A DNA stretch of 64,000 nt from positions 1,674,001-1,738,000 of the forward strand of contig NZ_CP023315.3 of NCBI RefSeq assembly GCF_002310375.3, in the 5' to 3' direction. Shown here one piece after another: positions 19,804 to 29,800 of this stretch. This DNA comes from Caulobacter vibrioides (GTDB taxonomy: Bacteria > Pseudomonadota > Alphaproteobacteria > Caulobacterales > Caulobacteraceae). Position 1 is the first letter of the stretch. Every line of letters begins with the position of its first letter. A model generated the notes under the pieces. It made no database searches. It was not told where the DNA came from and saw only the letters and a list, made by a program, of their open reading frames with translations. A program made the translations under genes and the position numbers.

Positions 19804-20184
19804 TTGCATTTCTCCATAAACCCCTCGGACAGTCGCCCCATCTACGTCCAGATCGTGGACGAGGTGCGGCGTGGCATGGCCGCTGGCGCGCTGGTCAGCG
19901 GAGATCCCCTGCCGTCCGTCCGCCAGCTTGCCGCCAACCTAAAGGTCAATCCCAACACAGTGGCCCAAGCCTACCGCGAGCTGGAACGCGAGGGGCTGGC
20001 CTATGTCCAGCGTGGCCAGGGCACCTTTGTCGGGGCGGCTCGCCAGATCGACGACGATCGCACAGCGCTGGCCCATGAACTTGCGCAACGCTCGCTGGTC
20101 GAGGCCGCGCGCCTTGGGTTGGACACCGAACAGTTCATTCAGGCGATCCGCGAGGTCGCCGCCTCGAAAGCCCCGCTAGAATGA
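19804..20184 (+). CDS. GntR-family regulator, YtrA type
   Basis: 126 residues starting at a TTG; no in-frame start lies between it and an upstream stop, and homology to the family begins at once (HFSINPSDSRPIYVQIVDEV). No Shine-Dalgarno precedes the TTG and the operator lies only 11 bases away, so the mRNA may be leaderless or nearly so. The winged helix (PLPSVRQLAANLKVNPNTV) is followed by a short helical dimer domain, the YtrA hallmark. Such regulators repress an ABC exporter encoded next to them, often in response to envelope-active compounds. Its stop overlaps the ATPase start by 4 bases. Confidence 0.88.
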   Translation: MHFSINPSDSRPIYVQIVDEVRRGMAAGALVSGDPLPSVRQLAANLKVNPNTVAQAYRELEREGLAYVQRGQGTFVGAARQIDDDRTALAHELAQRSLVEAARLGLDTEQFIQAIREVAASKAPLE

Positions 20185-21131
20185 CCATGCTTTCTGCTGA
20201 CATAGAGCCCCCCGCGCGGGACCTGGCGTATGGCGATGCCGGTTTCGCCGTCGCGACCCGCGCCCTTTGCAAGCGATACGGACGCTCGACCGCTCTGACG
20301 GATATCGATCTTCTGGTCCCCGAAGGCGCCGTCTACATGCTGGCGGGCGAGAATGGAGCCGGCAAGTCCACTTTGCTGCGCCTCCTTCTGAACCTGCAGC
20401 GGCCGACGGGCGGTCAGGCTGAGATCGCGGGCCTGCCGTGCAACCAGCATGGCGCCCGCGTCAGAGCCCGCGTCGGCTATGTACCGGAAGGCTTCGACAT
20501 AGGACCGCGCTGGATGAGCGTCGGGCGCTGTTTCGCCGAGCGCGCTGTCTACTATCCGGCCTGGGACGCCAAGTACGCCGCCGCCCTGTGTCGGCGCCTC
20601 GATGTCGATGTCTCGCGACGAATCGGACAGTTGTCCAAGGGGCTGGTGCGGCGCGCGCAAATCATCGCAGCCCTGGCGCACCGCCCGCCGGTGCTCCTGC
20701 TGGACGAGCCCACCGACGGCCTGGATCCGGCGGCGCGCGACACAGTACTGGAGCTGGTCTCGGACCATCTGTCCCAGACCAGGTGCACTATCCTGGCCTC
20801 CACGCACCTGATCTACGAGTTGGACGCCTTGGCCGACCAGGTCGGGGTCCTGTCGCAGGGGCGCCTGACGGCGCAGATGTCACGTGACGCCTTGCGCGAA
20901 AGCCTGAGGAGCTACCGCATTCGCGGACCAGAGGGCTGGGAGACCACAGCCGACATTCCCGGGGTCCTGCACCGTGGCAAATTTGGTCGCGAACATAGCT
21001 GGGTTATCCGGGGGGACCAGGCCGACCTCGTCGCACGGATCGCCCACTCTGGCGGCGAAGTCCGAGAGGTCGCCTCGCTCAATCTCCACGACGCCGTCGT
21101 CCATCTGATGCGCCAGGGAGCAGCGTCATGA
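20181..21131 (+). CDS. ABC transporter ATP-binding protein
   Basis: 316 residues with Walker A GENGAGKST, signature-region LSKGLVRR, Walker B PVLLLDEPTDGLDP and a switch histidine in STHLIYE. The C-terminal 90 residues after the ATPase core are unassigned and may contact the permease. It is translationally coupled to the GntR regulator upstream and the permease downstream (4-base overlaps), which fits a drug- or peptide-exporter operon of the YtrA-controlled kind. Confidence 0.9.
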   Translation: MTMLSADIEPPARDLAYGDAGFAVATRALCKRYGRSTALTDIDLLVPEGAVYMLAGENGAGKSTLLRLLLNLQRPTGGQAEIAGLPCNQHGARVRARVGYVPEGFDIGPRWMSVGRCFAERAVYYPAWDAKYAAALCRRLDVDVSRRIGQLSKGLVRRAQIIAALAHRPPVLLLDEPTDGLDPAARDTVLELVSDHLSQTRCTILASTHLIYELDALADQVGVLSQGRLTAQMSRDALRESLRSYRIRGPEGWETTADIPGVLHRGKFGREHSWVIRGDQADLVARIAHSGGEVREVASLNLHDAVVHLMRQGAAS

Positions 21132-21850
21132 ACAAGATCTCAAATCACGAGCCGCCCAGCACGATCGCGGTCTTTCATCTACAGCTGCGGAAGATCGGCC
21201 GCGTCCTGCGACCCGAGCTGGTCGGCCTGGCTTTGCTGCTCAGTCCCATGGCGATCTTGGGTTTAGCCTTGCTGATGCGTCGCGACGCCGCCTTGGACTA
21301 CCCCCACGAGCTGAACTTTCTCCTGCCCGTAGCAGCGTTTCTTTTGCCCTACAGGCTCTGGACCGAAGCGCGGCTGTTTGATCGTGGTGACTTCCAGGTC
21401 CTGCCCGTCGAGCGCCGCAGGCATGTCTTGATCGGTGTCTGCGCCGGCCTAGTCTGGGCCCTTGGCCTGGCCGCCGCCATCGTTCTGCTCTTCAATCTCC
21501 TGGCCCTCGCGGCGGGTTCGCCAACGATCGGGACAAGCCTCTGGCAGTGGCTGGTTCCGCTGGGCGGTGTGGCGACGGCCTATCTTCTGGGCAGCGGCGT
21601 GGTCCTGGCCCTCAGACATTCTTTGCGCTGGAGCGCGGGCGTGGTCCTGGCCTGCGTGGTGCTTTCGGCCCTTGATCTCAGCGCTCCCTTTGAATCCGTA
21701 GCTCACGACGTCTTCCGCGGCGATTTGGGGTTGGAGCGCGTGCTCAGCGGCGGCGCCTCGAGCCTGACCTGGGGCGTCGCGCTATCGGTCTGGCTTGCGT
21801 TGGGGCTAGCCGTAGTGGCCTTGGCCTCCCTTCGTCACCGGGAGGGGTAA
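21128..21850 (+). CDS. ABC transporter permease
   Basis: 240 residues, with about six hydrophobic segments (near residues 30-50, 60-75, 105-130, 140-160, 170-190 and 215-235). No soluble domain. It overlaps the ATPase gene by 4 bases and is the last gene of the operon; two strong hairpins follow 70 bases downstream. The family is the ABC-2 like permease of GntR-linked transporters; the exported compound cannot be read from sequence. Confidence 0.85.
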   Translation: MNKISNHEPPSTIAVFHLQLRKIGRVLRPELVGLALLLSPMAILGLALLMRRDAALDYPHELNFLLPVAAFLLPYRLWTEARLFDRGDFQVLPVERRRHVLIGVCAGLVWALGLAAAIVLLFNLLALAAGSPTIGTSLWQWLVPLGGVATAYLLGSGVVLALRHSLRWSAGVVLACVVLSALDLSAPFESVAHDVFRGDLGLERVLSGGASSLTWGVALSVWLALGLAVVALASLRHREG

Positions 21851-21919
21851 AGATGGAAGCCTTCTCCGCAGCGCCCTGGCCACCGCCTTCAGGTCTCCGC
21901 CGCGCTAACGCAATCTGCT

Positions 21920-21984
21920 GATCCCCGACCTCTAGGTTTGGGGATCGACGGGGCGGGGGCTGCGCTCCGCACAATCCCCGCCCC
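21920..21984 (+). terminator. Double hairpin after the ABC operon
   Basis: The first hairpin pairs GATCCCC (21920-21926) with GGGGATC (21940-21946). The second pairs GGGGCGGGG (21950-21958) with CCCCGCCCC (21976-21984) and is followed by pyrimidine-rich CTCTACTTTCT. It probably ends the operon transcript. Confidence 0.6.
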
Positions 21985-22115
21985 CTCTACTTTCTATCCC
22001 GACCCAGACTGCCTCTCGGCGCGAGCCCCCGGCTCTCGCATTGCCTCGCCGTGGCCGTGAGCCTGCTGCGGCGATCCTGACCGCTTTTCTCTCACCCTTC
22101 ATCCGAGGTTTCTCC

Positions 22116-24068
22116 ATGACACGCTCACAAGCGAGCCTTTCCGCATGCCTGGCGTCCAGTATACTCCTGGCGCTGGCCGTGACGCCCGCCGCCGTCTCAG
22201 CGCCCGCCTCTGGAGCGTCGGCGGCCCGGTCAGCCACCTACAGCGCCTCGCAATTCTTCGAGACGATCGACTATCGGTTGGCCGGCGGCTCTGGTCTCGC
22301 CTTCTCGCACGACGGGCGGTTCGTGCTGACGACCAGCGACCGATCAGGTGTCTACAACGCCTACGCCGTCCCGGTGCAAGGCGGAGAGCCTATCGCGCTG
22401 ACAACCTCGACCACCAACACGACCCAAGCCCTGAGCTGGTTTCCCAAGGATGGGCGAATTCTTGTGATCTCGGATAAGGGCGGCGACGAACGCGCCCGTC
22501 TCTACGTCCGTGAACTGGACGGCAGTCTGCGCGACCTGACGCCGGAAGGTCGGATCACGTCAGACCTTCTGGGCTGGAGCGGCGATCGGTCCAAGATCTG
22601 GATCGCCTCGACGGCGCCGGATCGTCGCGCGCCGGACATCTTCGCGGTCGATCCCGCCACCTATGAGAGTCGGCTGCTGTTCCAGAACCCCGGCATGTTG
22701 ATCGAGGCCATTTCGCCCGACGGACGCTGGGTTGCTCTGCGCCGGCAATCTGGCTCGGCGGACAGCGACGTCTACCTCGCGGACCTATCCGGCGGGGGCA
22801 AGCCGCGCTTGATCACGCCTCATGTCGGGATGGTCCGCCACCAAGTCTACGACTTCACGCCGGACTCTTCGGCGCTGATTTTCGGTTCCGACGCTCAAGG
22901 AGAGTTCGGCTGGACCTATCGCTACAACCTCGCCAGCGGCGCGGTCGCCGAGGACCTAAAGGGCGACTGGGACGTCACCGCCGCCCACTTCTCGCCGTCG
23001 GGCCGCTATCGAGTGTCAGCGTTCAACGCCGACGCCCGAACGGAAATGAGCGTCACCGATGTGAAGACCGGAGCGCCGATCACCCTAAAAGACATCCCGA
23101 TTGGTGATATTGGCGCGGTGCGCTTCCGTGCGGACGAAAAGCAGGTCGCCTTTACGGTGTCCTCCTCGACCTCCCCGGCGGATGTGTTCGTCGCCGACCT
23201 GAAATCGGGCAAAACCCGGCGGCTGACCCGGGCGCTGAACCCCGCGATGAAGGAAAGCGACCTCGTCGAGGCCGTGGTCATTCGCTATCAAGGCGAGGGC
23301 GGCGTGACGATCCCGGCCAATCTTTATCGTCCCAAGGGAGCGACCGCCTCCGCGCCGGCTCCGGGCGTGGTGATGGCCCATGGTGGACCAGGCGGACAGG
23401 CGCGCCGGGACTACTCCGCGATTATCCAGCATCTGGTCAATCACGGCTATGCGGTCCTGGCGGTCAACAATCGGGGCTCGTCTGGCTACGGCAAGACCTT
23501 CTTCCGCATGGACAATCGGGCGCACGGCGAGGCCGATCTGCGCGACGTGATCGCCGGCGGCCAATGGCTGCGGGACCAGGACTGGGTCGCCGACAACAAG
23601 GTCGCGGTTATGGGCGGATCCTACGGCGGCTACCTGGCACTAGCCGCCCTGACCTTCCATCCTCAGTCATTCGAGGCGGCGATCGACATTTTCGGCGTCA
23701 CCAACTGGACCAGGACCCTGAATGAGGCCGCGCGCCTACCCGAGTCTCGGCGCACCGCCCTCTACGACGAGATGGGCGATCCCGCGACCGACGCAGAGCG
23801 TCACCGGCGCATCTCGCCGCTGTTCCACGCTTCGAATATCGTCAAGCCGCTGCTTGTGATGCAGGGCGCGAATGACCCTCGCGTCCTCAAGATCGAAAGT
23901 GATGAACTTGTCGCTGCGGTCAAGGCCAACGGGACACCGGTGGAGTATGTGGTCTTTCCCGACGAGGGTCACGGATTCCGGCGTCGCGAAAACCGGATCA
24001 AGGCGCAGGAAGCCTATCTGAGGTTCCTGGACCGCTACGTGCGTTCGCCGTCTGCGCCGAAGCGCTGA
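22116..24068 (+). CDS. Exported S9-family (prolyl oligopeptidase-like) peptidase
   Basis: The start at 22116 has GAGG upstream and opens a signal peptide (cleavage near VSAPA); the frame reaching back to 22041 runs through noncoding sequence. The 650-residue protein has an N-terminal beta-propeller (residues about 45-380, WD40/PD40-like repeats such as SHDGRFVLTTSD) and a C-terminal peptidase domain with Ser502 in GGSYGGY, Asp in ANDPRV and His in DEGHGF. It is an acylaminoacyl or dipeptidyl peptidase acting on short peptides, probably in the periplasm. It stands alone, with a strong hairpin after its stop. Confidence 0.9.
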   Translation: MTRSQASLSACLASSILLALAVTPAAVSAPASGASAARSATYSASQFFETIDYRLAGGSGLAFSHDGRFVLTTSDRSGVYNAYAVPVQGGEPIALTTSTTNTTQALSWFPKDGRILVISDKGGDERARLYVRELDGSLRDLTPEGRITSDLLGWSGDRSKIWIASTAPDRRAPDIFAVDPATYESRLLFQNPGMLIEAISPDGRWVALRRQSGSADSDVYLADLSGGGKPRLITPHVGMVRHQVYDFTPDSSALIFGSDAQGEFGWTYRYNLASGAVAEDLKGDWDVTAAHFSPSGRYRVSAFNADARTEMSVTDVKTGAPITLKDIPIGDIGAVRFRADEKQVAFTVSSSTSPADVFVADLKSGKTRRLTRALNPAMKESDLVEAVVIRYQGEGGVTIPANLYRPKGATASAPAPGVVMAHGGPGGQARRDYSAIIQHLVNHGYAVLAVNNRGSSGYGKTFFRMDNRAHGEADLRDVIAGGQWLRDQDWVADNKVAVMGGSYGGYLALAALTFHPQSFEAAIDIFGVTNWTRTLNEAARLPESRRTALYDEMGDPATDAERHRRISPLFHASNIVKPLLVMQGANDPRVLKIESDELVAAVKANGTPVEYVVFPDEGHGFRRRENRIKAQEAYLRFLDRYVRSPSAPKR

Positions 24069-24083
24069 AGCCATCCCAGGATT

Positions 24084-24124
24084 CCCGCCCAGGTCGGAGC
24101 TTCGCCAGCTCTGACCGGGGCGGG
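24084..24124 (+). terminator. Long hairpin after the S9 peptidase
   Basis: CCCGCCC and GGTCGGAGCT pair with AGCTCTGACC and GGGCGGG around a 5-base loop (24102-24106), with one G-T pair. It starts 15 bases after the peptidase stop. No T-run follows, so it may act as an mRNA 3' stabiliser rather than a classical terminator. Confidence 0.5.
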
Positions 24125-24160
24125 CACAGAGCTGAAGCCAGCGACGGGCCTGCAACGGGG

Positions 24161-24204
24161 AGGTCCAGTTTCCGGAGGCGCGCCAAGGGCGGCTTATGGC
24201 GCTG
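24161..24204 (+). repeat. Dispersed intergenic repeat, copy 5
   Basis: Reads GTCCAGTTTCCGGAGG followed by GCGCCAAGGGCGGCTTATGGCGC, a 6-base perfect stem (GCGCCA/TGGCGC). It lies between the peptidase hairpin and the convergent terminator. Confidence 0.75.
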
Positions 24205-24237
24205 GACGGGCGCGCTCGGATCCGCGAAATGAGCACC

Positions 24238-24269
24238 GCCCCAAACCTCGGAGAGCCGAGGCCTGGGGC
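24238..24269. terminator. Bidirectional terminator between the peptidase and the acidic two-repeat gene
   Basis: GCCCCA and CCTCGG (24238-24251) pair with CCGAGG and TGGGGC (24256-24269), with a short internal mismatch. It lies between two convergent genes, 11 bases past the stop of the minus-strand gene. Confidence 0.6.
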
Positions 24270-24280
24270 GATTACGGCCC

Positions 24281-25027
24281 TCAGGTGAGGCCGAGATATC
24301 CAGGTTCGATCTGGGTGATCACGCCTGCAAGGTTCAGAACACCGTAACCCTCGGCTACCTCTGTCCATCGGCTATCGCCATTGCCGTCGGCGTAGACCGT
24401 CCATTCCGGACGCCCATCGTCCCATTCCGTCTTGACGACGAAAGCGCCGACCAGCGCGTAGCTCTCATCACGCTCAATCGCCTCATACTTGAGTGGGCCG
24501 TTCCCCTCGATTTCCGCCACCGAGGTCACCCCGCCATCGGCGCCAAAGGTGAAGACATACTGGTCAGAATCTGACCCGCGCCCGATCCCATCATCATCGT
24601 CGTGATAGGGTGAGCTGTCGTCGTCCCGACCCAGGCCGGGCCAAGAGTCGGCCGAGAAGTCGTTATCGCTGTCATCCTCCCCCCATGCGCCGGAGGAGGC
24701 GCTCGGCGGTTGGACGGTATGGGCTGCGGACTTCAGCAGGGTCGCGAGGCCTGGCAGATCGGGCGCTCCGTTGCCAGAGGCCAGCTTGGCCCACAGGCCG
24801 TCGCGGTCGCTGTCGCCATAGGCGGTCCACTCCGTGGAGCCCCGTTCGGTCTCGAGTTTGATGACCAAATCGCCAGAGCGGTTGTAGGTCTCATTTCGGT
24901 CGATCCGGTCGTAGGAAAGCCGACCGTTGCCTTCGAGCTCGGCGACTGACGTGACTTTGCCAGACGCGTCAAAGGTGAAAACGTACTTCTCTGGGCTCGA
25001 TTGAGCACTGTTTTGCTTTCCCGACAT
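24281..25027 (-). CDS. Acidic protein with two copies of a novel repeat domain
   Basis: The 248-residue protein consists of two similar domains, residues 14-100 (from KYVFTFDASG) and 156-244 (from QYVFTFGADG). Both share VTSVAExEGNG, a tyrosine/acidic helix and a TEWTxYxD or PEWTVYAD motif followed by GDSRW or DGLW. They are joined by a very acidic linker (residues 114-155, including HDDDDG). There is no signal peptide. Asp-rich composition could mean calcium binding or type I secretion, but no GGxGxD repeats are present. I do not recognise the family. AAGG sits before the ATG. Confidence 0.7.
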   Translation of the reverse strand: MSGKQNSAQSSPEKYVFTFDASGKVTSVAELEGNGRLSYDRIDRNETYNRSGDLVIKLETERGSTEWTAYGDSDRDGLWAKLASGNGAPDLPGLATLLKSAAHTVQPPSASSGAWGEDDSDNDFSADSWPGLGRDDDSSPYHDDDDGIGRGSDSDQYVFTFGADGGVTSVAEIEGNGPLKYEAIERDESYALVGAFVVKTEWDDGRPEWTVYADGNGDSRWTEVAEGYGVLNLAGVITQIEPGYLGLT

Positions 25028-25259
25028 TTGAGCTGCCTTACCATTGTACGAGTTATGTTGCCCGTCCCTGCTAGCACTCGTACCTGAAACGAGCCTGAAT
25101 TCTCAATGTCTAGAGCAAGTTTATACTTGGTGAATATTTTGAGTGTCCTTATTTACCAAGTGCATCGGCCCGTTTTGAGTAATGACTCTCTCGCTGTCGC
25201 CCCTGCAGCTAGCTTTCTTGGGTCTCTTGCAGCGCGGGCGGGGCAATCTTGGCCTGTCG

Positions 25260-25616
25260 TTAAGGGCGCTCAAGGCGCCACCGCATGGCTTTACGCGCGA
25301 TCTCCGACGGCAAGTCGATCTTCAGAACGCGGCATTCATGCATGAGGCCAGGGGCGAAGCTGGGCGTGGCGACGACGCCCTTCCAGATCGGCGCGCCTGA
25401 CGCATCTTCGGCCACGACGGCGAGGCGGCGAAGGGATGCGCCGGCAGACCGGCGGCACATCCAGCCGCGTAGTTCCGAGCGGTTATCCGGATGCAGATCG
25501 ACGCGGACCGACTTTAGAACGAACGCACGGCTGCCGATCTCACCGATCACCGCGTCAGCTCGCGGTCCGGGCTGCGAAAGCGCCAGGGCGAGCGCGACGC
25601 TAATCATGGCCATCAT
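25260..25616 (-). CDS. Small exported protein, last gene of the metal-efflux operon
   Basis: The start at 25616 overlaps the outer-membrane-protein stop by 4 bases (ATGA); a longer frame from 25643 would overlap more. About 118 residues: a signal peptide (residues 1-20) and a small domain of about 95 residues with two cysteines (WMCRR and HECRV) about 40 apart that could form a disulfide or bind metal. No family recognised. Translational coupling to the three RND genes argues that it is an accessory subunit or periplasmic metal carrier. Confidence 0.7.
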   Translation of the reverse strand: MMAMISVALALALSQPGPRADAVIGEIGSRAFVLKSVRVDLHPDNRSELRGWMCRRSAGASLRRLAVVAEDASGAPIWKGVVATPSFAPGLMHECRVLKIDLPSEIARKAMRWRLERP

Positions 25617-26872
25617 TGCGAAGCCTCCTCTTCCGAGAGCCAAAGTTCATGGGCGTCCAGCGCCAGTCGCAGCAGCGCGCCTTGGGCGGCGGCGCGGGAC
25701 GAGGCCTCGGTCCGGCGCGCGTCAAATAGCTGTCGTCGCGCCGCGAGCAGGTCCGTCAGGTCTCGCTCGCCGAGCGCGTAGGCGCGGTGCACGCGATCCG
25801 TGGCCTGAGCGGCGGCGGCGGCGGCTTCGCGGCTTCGCGCCCAGGCGGCGAGCCCCGATCGGGCCTTCGCCACGTCGTTGCGCCCCTCGGCCTCGACATT
25901 GCGCGCCACCATGCGATAGCGCGCTTCGGCGGCGGAGGCAGACGCGGCCTGACGCTCCGCGGTCGCCGATCTTCCGCCGCCGCCGAAGGGGATGCTGACG
26001 GTGAAACCCGCCCCCGTCTCGGCGCCGCCGCGTTCGTTGAAAACGCGTAATGCAAGGGTCGGGTCGGGACGTTGGTCAAGCTTCGCCCGCCTGGCCAGCG
26101 CGCCGTCGCGGTCGGCCAGCGCTCTAGCTATGGTGATCTCGTGGCTTCGTGCGACGACCACGGGGATCCAGTCGTCCAGAGCGCGGGATGGGGCCACGGG
26201 CTCGGATAGCGCCGGCGCCTGGGCTGGGGCTAGGCCTGGGTAGAGCATGTCGAGCGACGAGCGCGCCGCCTCGGCGCGTCCTTGGGTTTCAGCGAGGGCC
26301 GCCTGGGCCCGGGCCAGGGCCGCCTGCGCCAGTTCTAGGTCAAGCAGGGCGGCGTCCTTCAACTCGACCCGCCGCCGCAGAGCCGCGACCTCCTTTTGCT
26401 CGACGGCGATCTCGTCGCGATCGACCACGGCGCGGGCCTCGGCTTCCAACCATTCGATCCAGAGGCCGGCCAATCGCAGAGAGGCTTGGTGGCGCGCGTC
26501 ATCTACGCTGTCACGTGCCGCCAAAGCGCCCGCCGCGCCCGCCGTGAGATCCAGGTTTCGCTTGCCGGGTGAGCGCAGGGGGCGACTGGCCTGCAGGGAC
26601 CATTCTGCGAAGTCGCCTTCACCCCGAACTCGGCGCCGGTCGCTGGAGAGGCCGATCGTCGTCTCATAGGGGCCGGCGGCCAAGCCGCGCTGTTCAGCCT
26701 CGGCGCCGCGCTCGATGGCCCGCGCCTCGGCCAGCTCCGGCGAGCCCTCCAGCGCCGATAGGATGAGTGCGTCGCTCGGCAGGAAGTCGGGGCGCGTCCA
26801 GCCGGTGTCGGCGGCCTTGGCGGCGGTGGCCAGGACCATACTGGCCGCGGCGGCGAGAAGAAGGGTCTTCAC
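25613..26872 (-). CDS. Outer-membrane channel of the metal RND efflux system (CzcC/TolC type)
   Basis: I start it at GTG 26872, which overlaps the RND pump stop by 4 bases and gives a proper signal peptide (VKTLLLAAAASMVLATAAKA); the longer open frame upstream is out of the pump gene's frame. The 419-residue protein is rich in alanine/arginine/glutamate coiled coil, as in outer-membrane factors, with the duplicated helical hairpins seen in this family (EARAVVDRDEIAVEQKE and a second set after residue 300). It forms the exit duct for the pump and adaptor. Confidence 0.85.
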   Translation of the reverse strand: MKTLLLAAAASMVLATAAKAADTGWTRPDFLPSDALILSALEGSPELAEARAIERGAEAEQRGLAAGPYETTIGLSSDRRRVRGEGDFAEWSLQASRPLRSPGKRNLDLTAGAAGALAARDSVDDARHQASLRLAGLWIEWLEAEARAVVDRDEIAVEQKEVAALRRRVELKDAALLDLELAQAALARAQAALAETQGRAEAARSSLDMLYPGLAPAQAPALSEPVAPSRALDDWIPVVVARSHEITIARALADRDGALARRAKLDQRPDPTLALRVFNERGGAETGAGFTVSIPFGGGGRSATAERQAASASAAEARYRMVARNVEAEGRNDVAKARSGLAAWARSREAAAAAAQATDRVHRAYALGERDLTDLLAARRQLFDARRTEASSRAAAQGALLRLALDAHELWLSEEEASQ

Positions 26873-29800
26873 GATGAAGCCTCCAGCACTGCGGCTCCGG
26901 GCTCGACGCCGAAGCGGCGATAAAGGATGGGCAGCAGGATCAGGGTGAGCAGGGTCGAGGTCACCAGACCCCCGACCACGACGATGGCGAGCGGGCGTTG
27001 GATCTCGGAGCCGGGACCGGTAGCAGTCAGCAGCGGCACCAGGCCCAGAGCCGTGATGCTGGCGGTCATCAGCACCGGGCGCAGCCGGCGGCGGGCGCCC
27101 TCGGTGACCGCCGTGGCGACGTCGCAGCCGCGCTGCACCAGTTCGTTGAAATGCGATACCAGGACGAGGCCGTTGAGTACTGCGATACCGAGCAGGGCGA
27201 TCAGTCCGACCGAGGCGGGCACCGACAGGTACTCGCCCGAGATCCACAGAGCCACCAGCCCGCCAATCATCGCGAACGGGATGTTGGCAAGGATGAGCAG
27301 CGACTGGCGCGTGGACTTGAGACTGATGAACAAGACAAGGAAGATCAGGCACAGCGCCATTGGCACTACGACGCCCAGTCGCGCGGCGGCGCGTTTCTGG
27401 TTCTCGAACTGGCCGCCCCAGGCGATGCGATAGCCGGGCGGCAGCGGAACATCGCGCGCGACATTGGCTTGGGCCTCTTTGACGAAGCCCACAAGGTCGC
27501 GGCCCTGGACATAGGCCTGGATCACGGCGAAGCGGGAGGCGTTCTCCCGGTCGATCTTGACCGGTCCTTCGCGGCGCTGAATGCGGGCGACGTCGCCGGC
27601 GCGCACGACGCCGCCGTCCGGGGTGGCGATCTGCGCCTGTTCGAAAAGAACCGGGTCCTCGCGCAGGTCCTGCGGCCCCCGAACCAGGATCGGCGTGCGC
27701 TTGCCCTGTTCGAAGACAACCCCGGCCGGCGCGCCTTCCAGTTGGGCGCGCAACTCCTGCTGTAGCGCCTGGGCCGAGAGTCCCGCCCGGACGGCGGCCC
27801 CCCGATCGACGTCCAGCTGCAGATAGGTCACACTATCGCCGGCGACGGTATAGACGTCAGAGGCCCCGCGGGTCTTCTTCAAGGTCTCCTCGATCCGTCC
27901 GGCCAGATCGCCCAGCGTCTGGAGATCCGGGCCGAACACCTTGACGGCCAGGTCTCCCCGGCTGCCGGTCAGCATCTCGGAGACACGCATCTCGATCGGT
28001 TGGGTGAAGGTGGCTTCCACCCCGGGAAACTGCGCCGCGACCTTGCGGATCTCTTCGGTCAGCCAGGCCTTGTCCTTCCGTCGCCAGTCCTTTCGGTCGG
28101 CCAGCACCAGGAAGCTGTCGGTTTCGTTCAGGCCCATGGGGTCAAGGCCAAGCTCGTCGGAGCCGACACGGGCGACGATCCGCTTCACCTCAGGTACTTG
28201 CGCCAGGATCGCGCGCTGCACGGCCATGTCCTGTTTAGCGCTGGCGTCGAGATTGATCGAGGGTAGCTTGGCCAACTGCATCAGGATCGCACCCTCATCC
28301 ATCGTCGGCATGAAGCTCTTACCGATGAGGACATAGGCGATCGCCGCCAGCACCATGCCGCCGCCTGCCGCCGCGAACACGGGCTTGGGACGGGACAGGG
28401 AGCGCGCCAGTTGACGCTCGTAGAACGGTCCGATCCTGCGCATGATCCAGGACTCTCGGTGCGGATGAGCCTTCAGCAGCAGCGAGGCCAGGACCGGGAT
28501 CACGGTGAACGACAGCAGGAGCGAAGAGCCCAGGGCGAAGACGATGGTCAGCGCCACCGGCGCGAACAGCTTGCCCTCCAGGCCCTGGAGGCTGAGCAGG
28601 GGCAGGAACACCAGGCAGATGATCAGCACGCCTGACGTGACTGGCGCGGCGACTTCGGCGACGGCTTCATAGATCGCGTGCAGGCGGCGCGAGCCGGCGA
28701 TGTTGGGGTTATCCAGGCGCTCGACGGTGTTCTCGACCACGACGACGGCGGCGTCGACCAGCATGCCGATGGCGATGGCCAGTCCGCCCAGGCTCATGAG
28801 GTTCGCCGACAGGCCGAAGGTCCGCATCAGCAGGAAGGTGGTCAGCGCCGCCAGGGGCAGGGTGACCGCCACCACCGTCGCGGCCCGCAGATCGCCCAGG
28901 AACAGCAGCAGCAGGATGACCACCAGGACCGTGGCCTCGACCAGGGCCTTGTTGACCGTGCCGGTTGCGCGCTGGATCAGGTCGGAGCGGTTGTAGAAGG
29001 GGCTCACCGTCACGCCCTTTGGCAGGGAGGGCTGAAGCTCTTTGAGCCGCGCTTCGACCGATCGGACGACCGCCTTGGCGTCGGCGCCCCTCAGGGCGAT
29101 GACAATCGCCTGGACGGCTTCTTCGCGGCCGTTCTCGGTGACCGCGCCATAGCGGGTCAGGGCGCCTTCGCTGACCTCGGCCAGATCGCCCAGACGCGCC
29201 GCGCCTCCGCTGGGGAGGGCGATGGCGGTGTCGCGCAGGTCGTCCAGGCTGGTGATCGCGCCGGCCACGCGAACGACCAGGGCTTCCTCGCCCTCGCTAA
29301 GACGGCCCGAGCCGTCATTGCGGTTCGAAGCCGGAATGGCGTCGATGATCGCCTGGGCGGTCAGGCCCGAGGCGGCCAGGGCGGCGGGATCGGGCGAGAC
29401 CTCGAAAGTCTTGGCCCGGCCGCCCAACACGTTGACGTCGGCGACGCCGGGCAGGCCGCGCAGGGCGGGACGGACAGTCCAATCGAGCAGGGTGCGCTTC
29501 TGCTCGAGCGTCAGACCTTCGCCCTCGATTGTGAACATGAAGACGTCGGAGAGCGGTGTGGAGATGGGCGAGAGGCCGCCACTGACGCCCGCCGGCAAGG
29601 CGCCCAACGCATTGGACAGACGCTCGGCGGTCTGCTGGCGCGCCCAATAGACGTCCGTGCCTGGCGCAAAATCGATGGTCAGGTCCGCAATGGCGTACTT
29701 GGCCGTTGAACGCAGCATGGCCTGCTTGGGAATGCCCAGCAGCTCCATCTCCAGCGGCGTGATGACCTGGCTCTCGACCTCCTCGGGAGTCATCCCGGGC

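Noticed and set aside
25106..25345. A 79-codon plus-strand frame between the acidic protein and the efflux operon
   Set aside because: It overlaps the small exported protein gene on the other strand, has no ribosome site and no recognisable feature.
28678..29709. A 343-codon open frame on the plus strand
   Set aside because: Antisense to the RND pump gene; Gln/Asp/Gly-rich shadow sequence.
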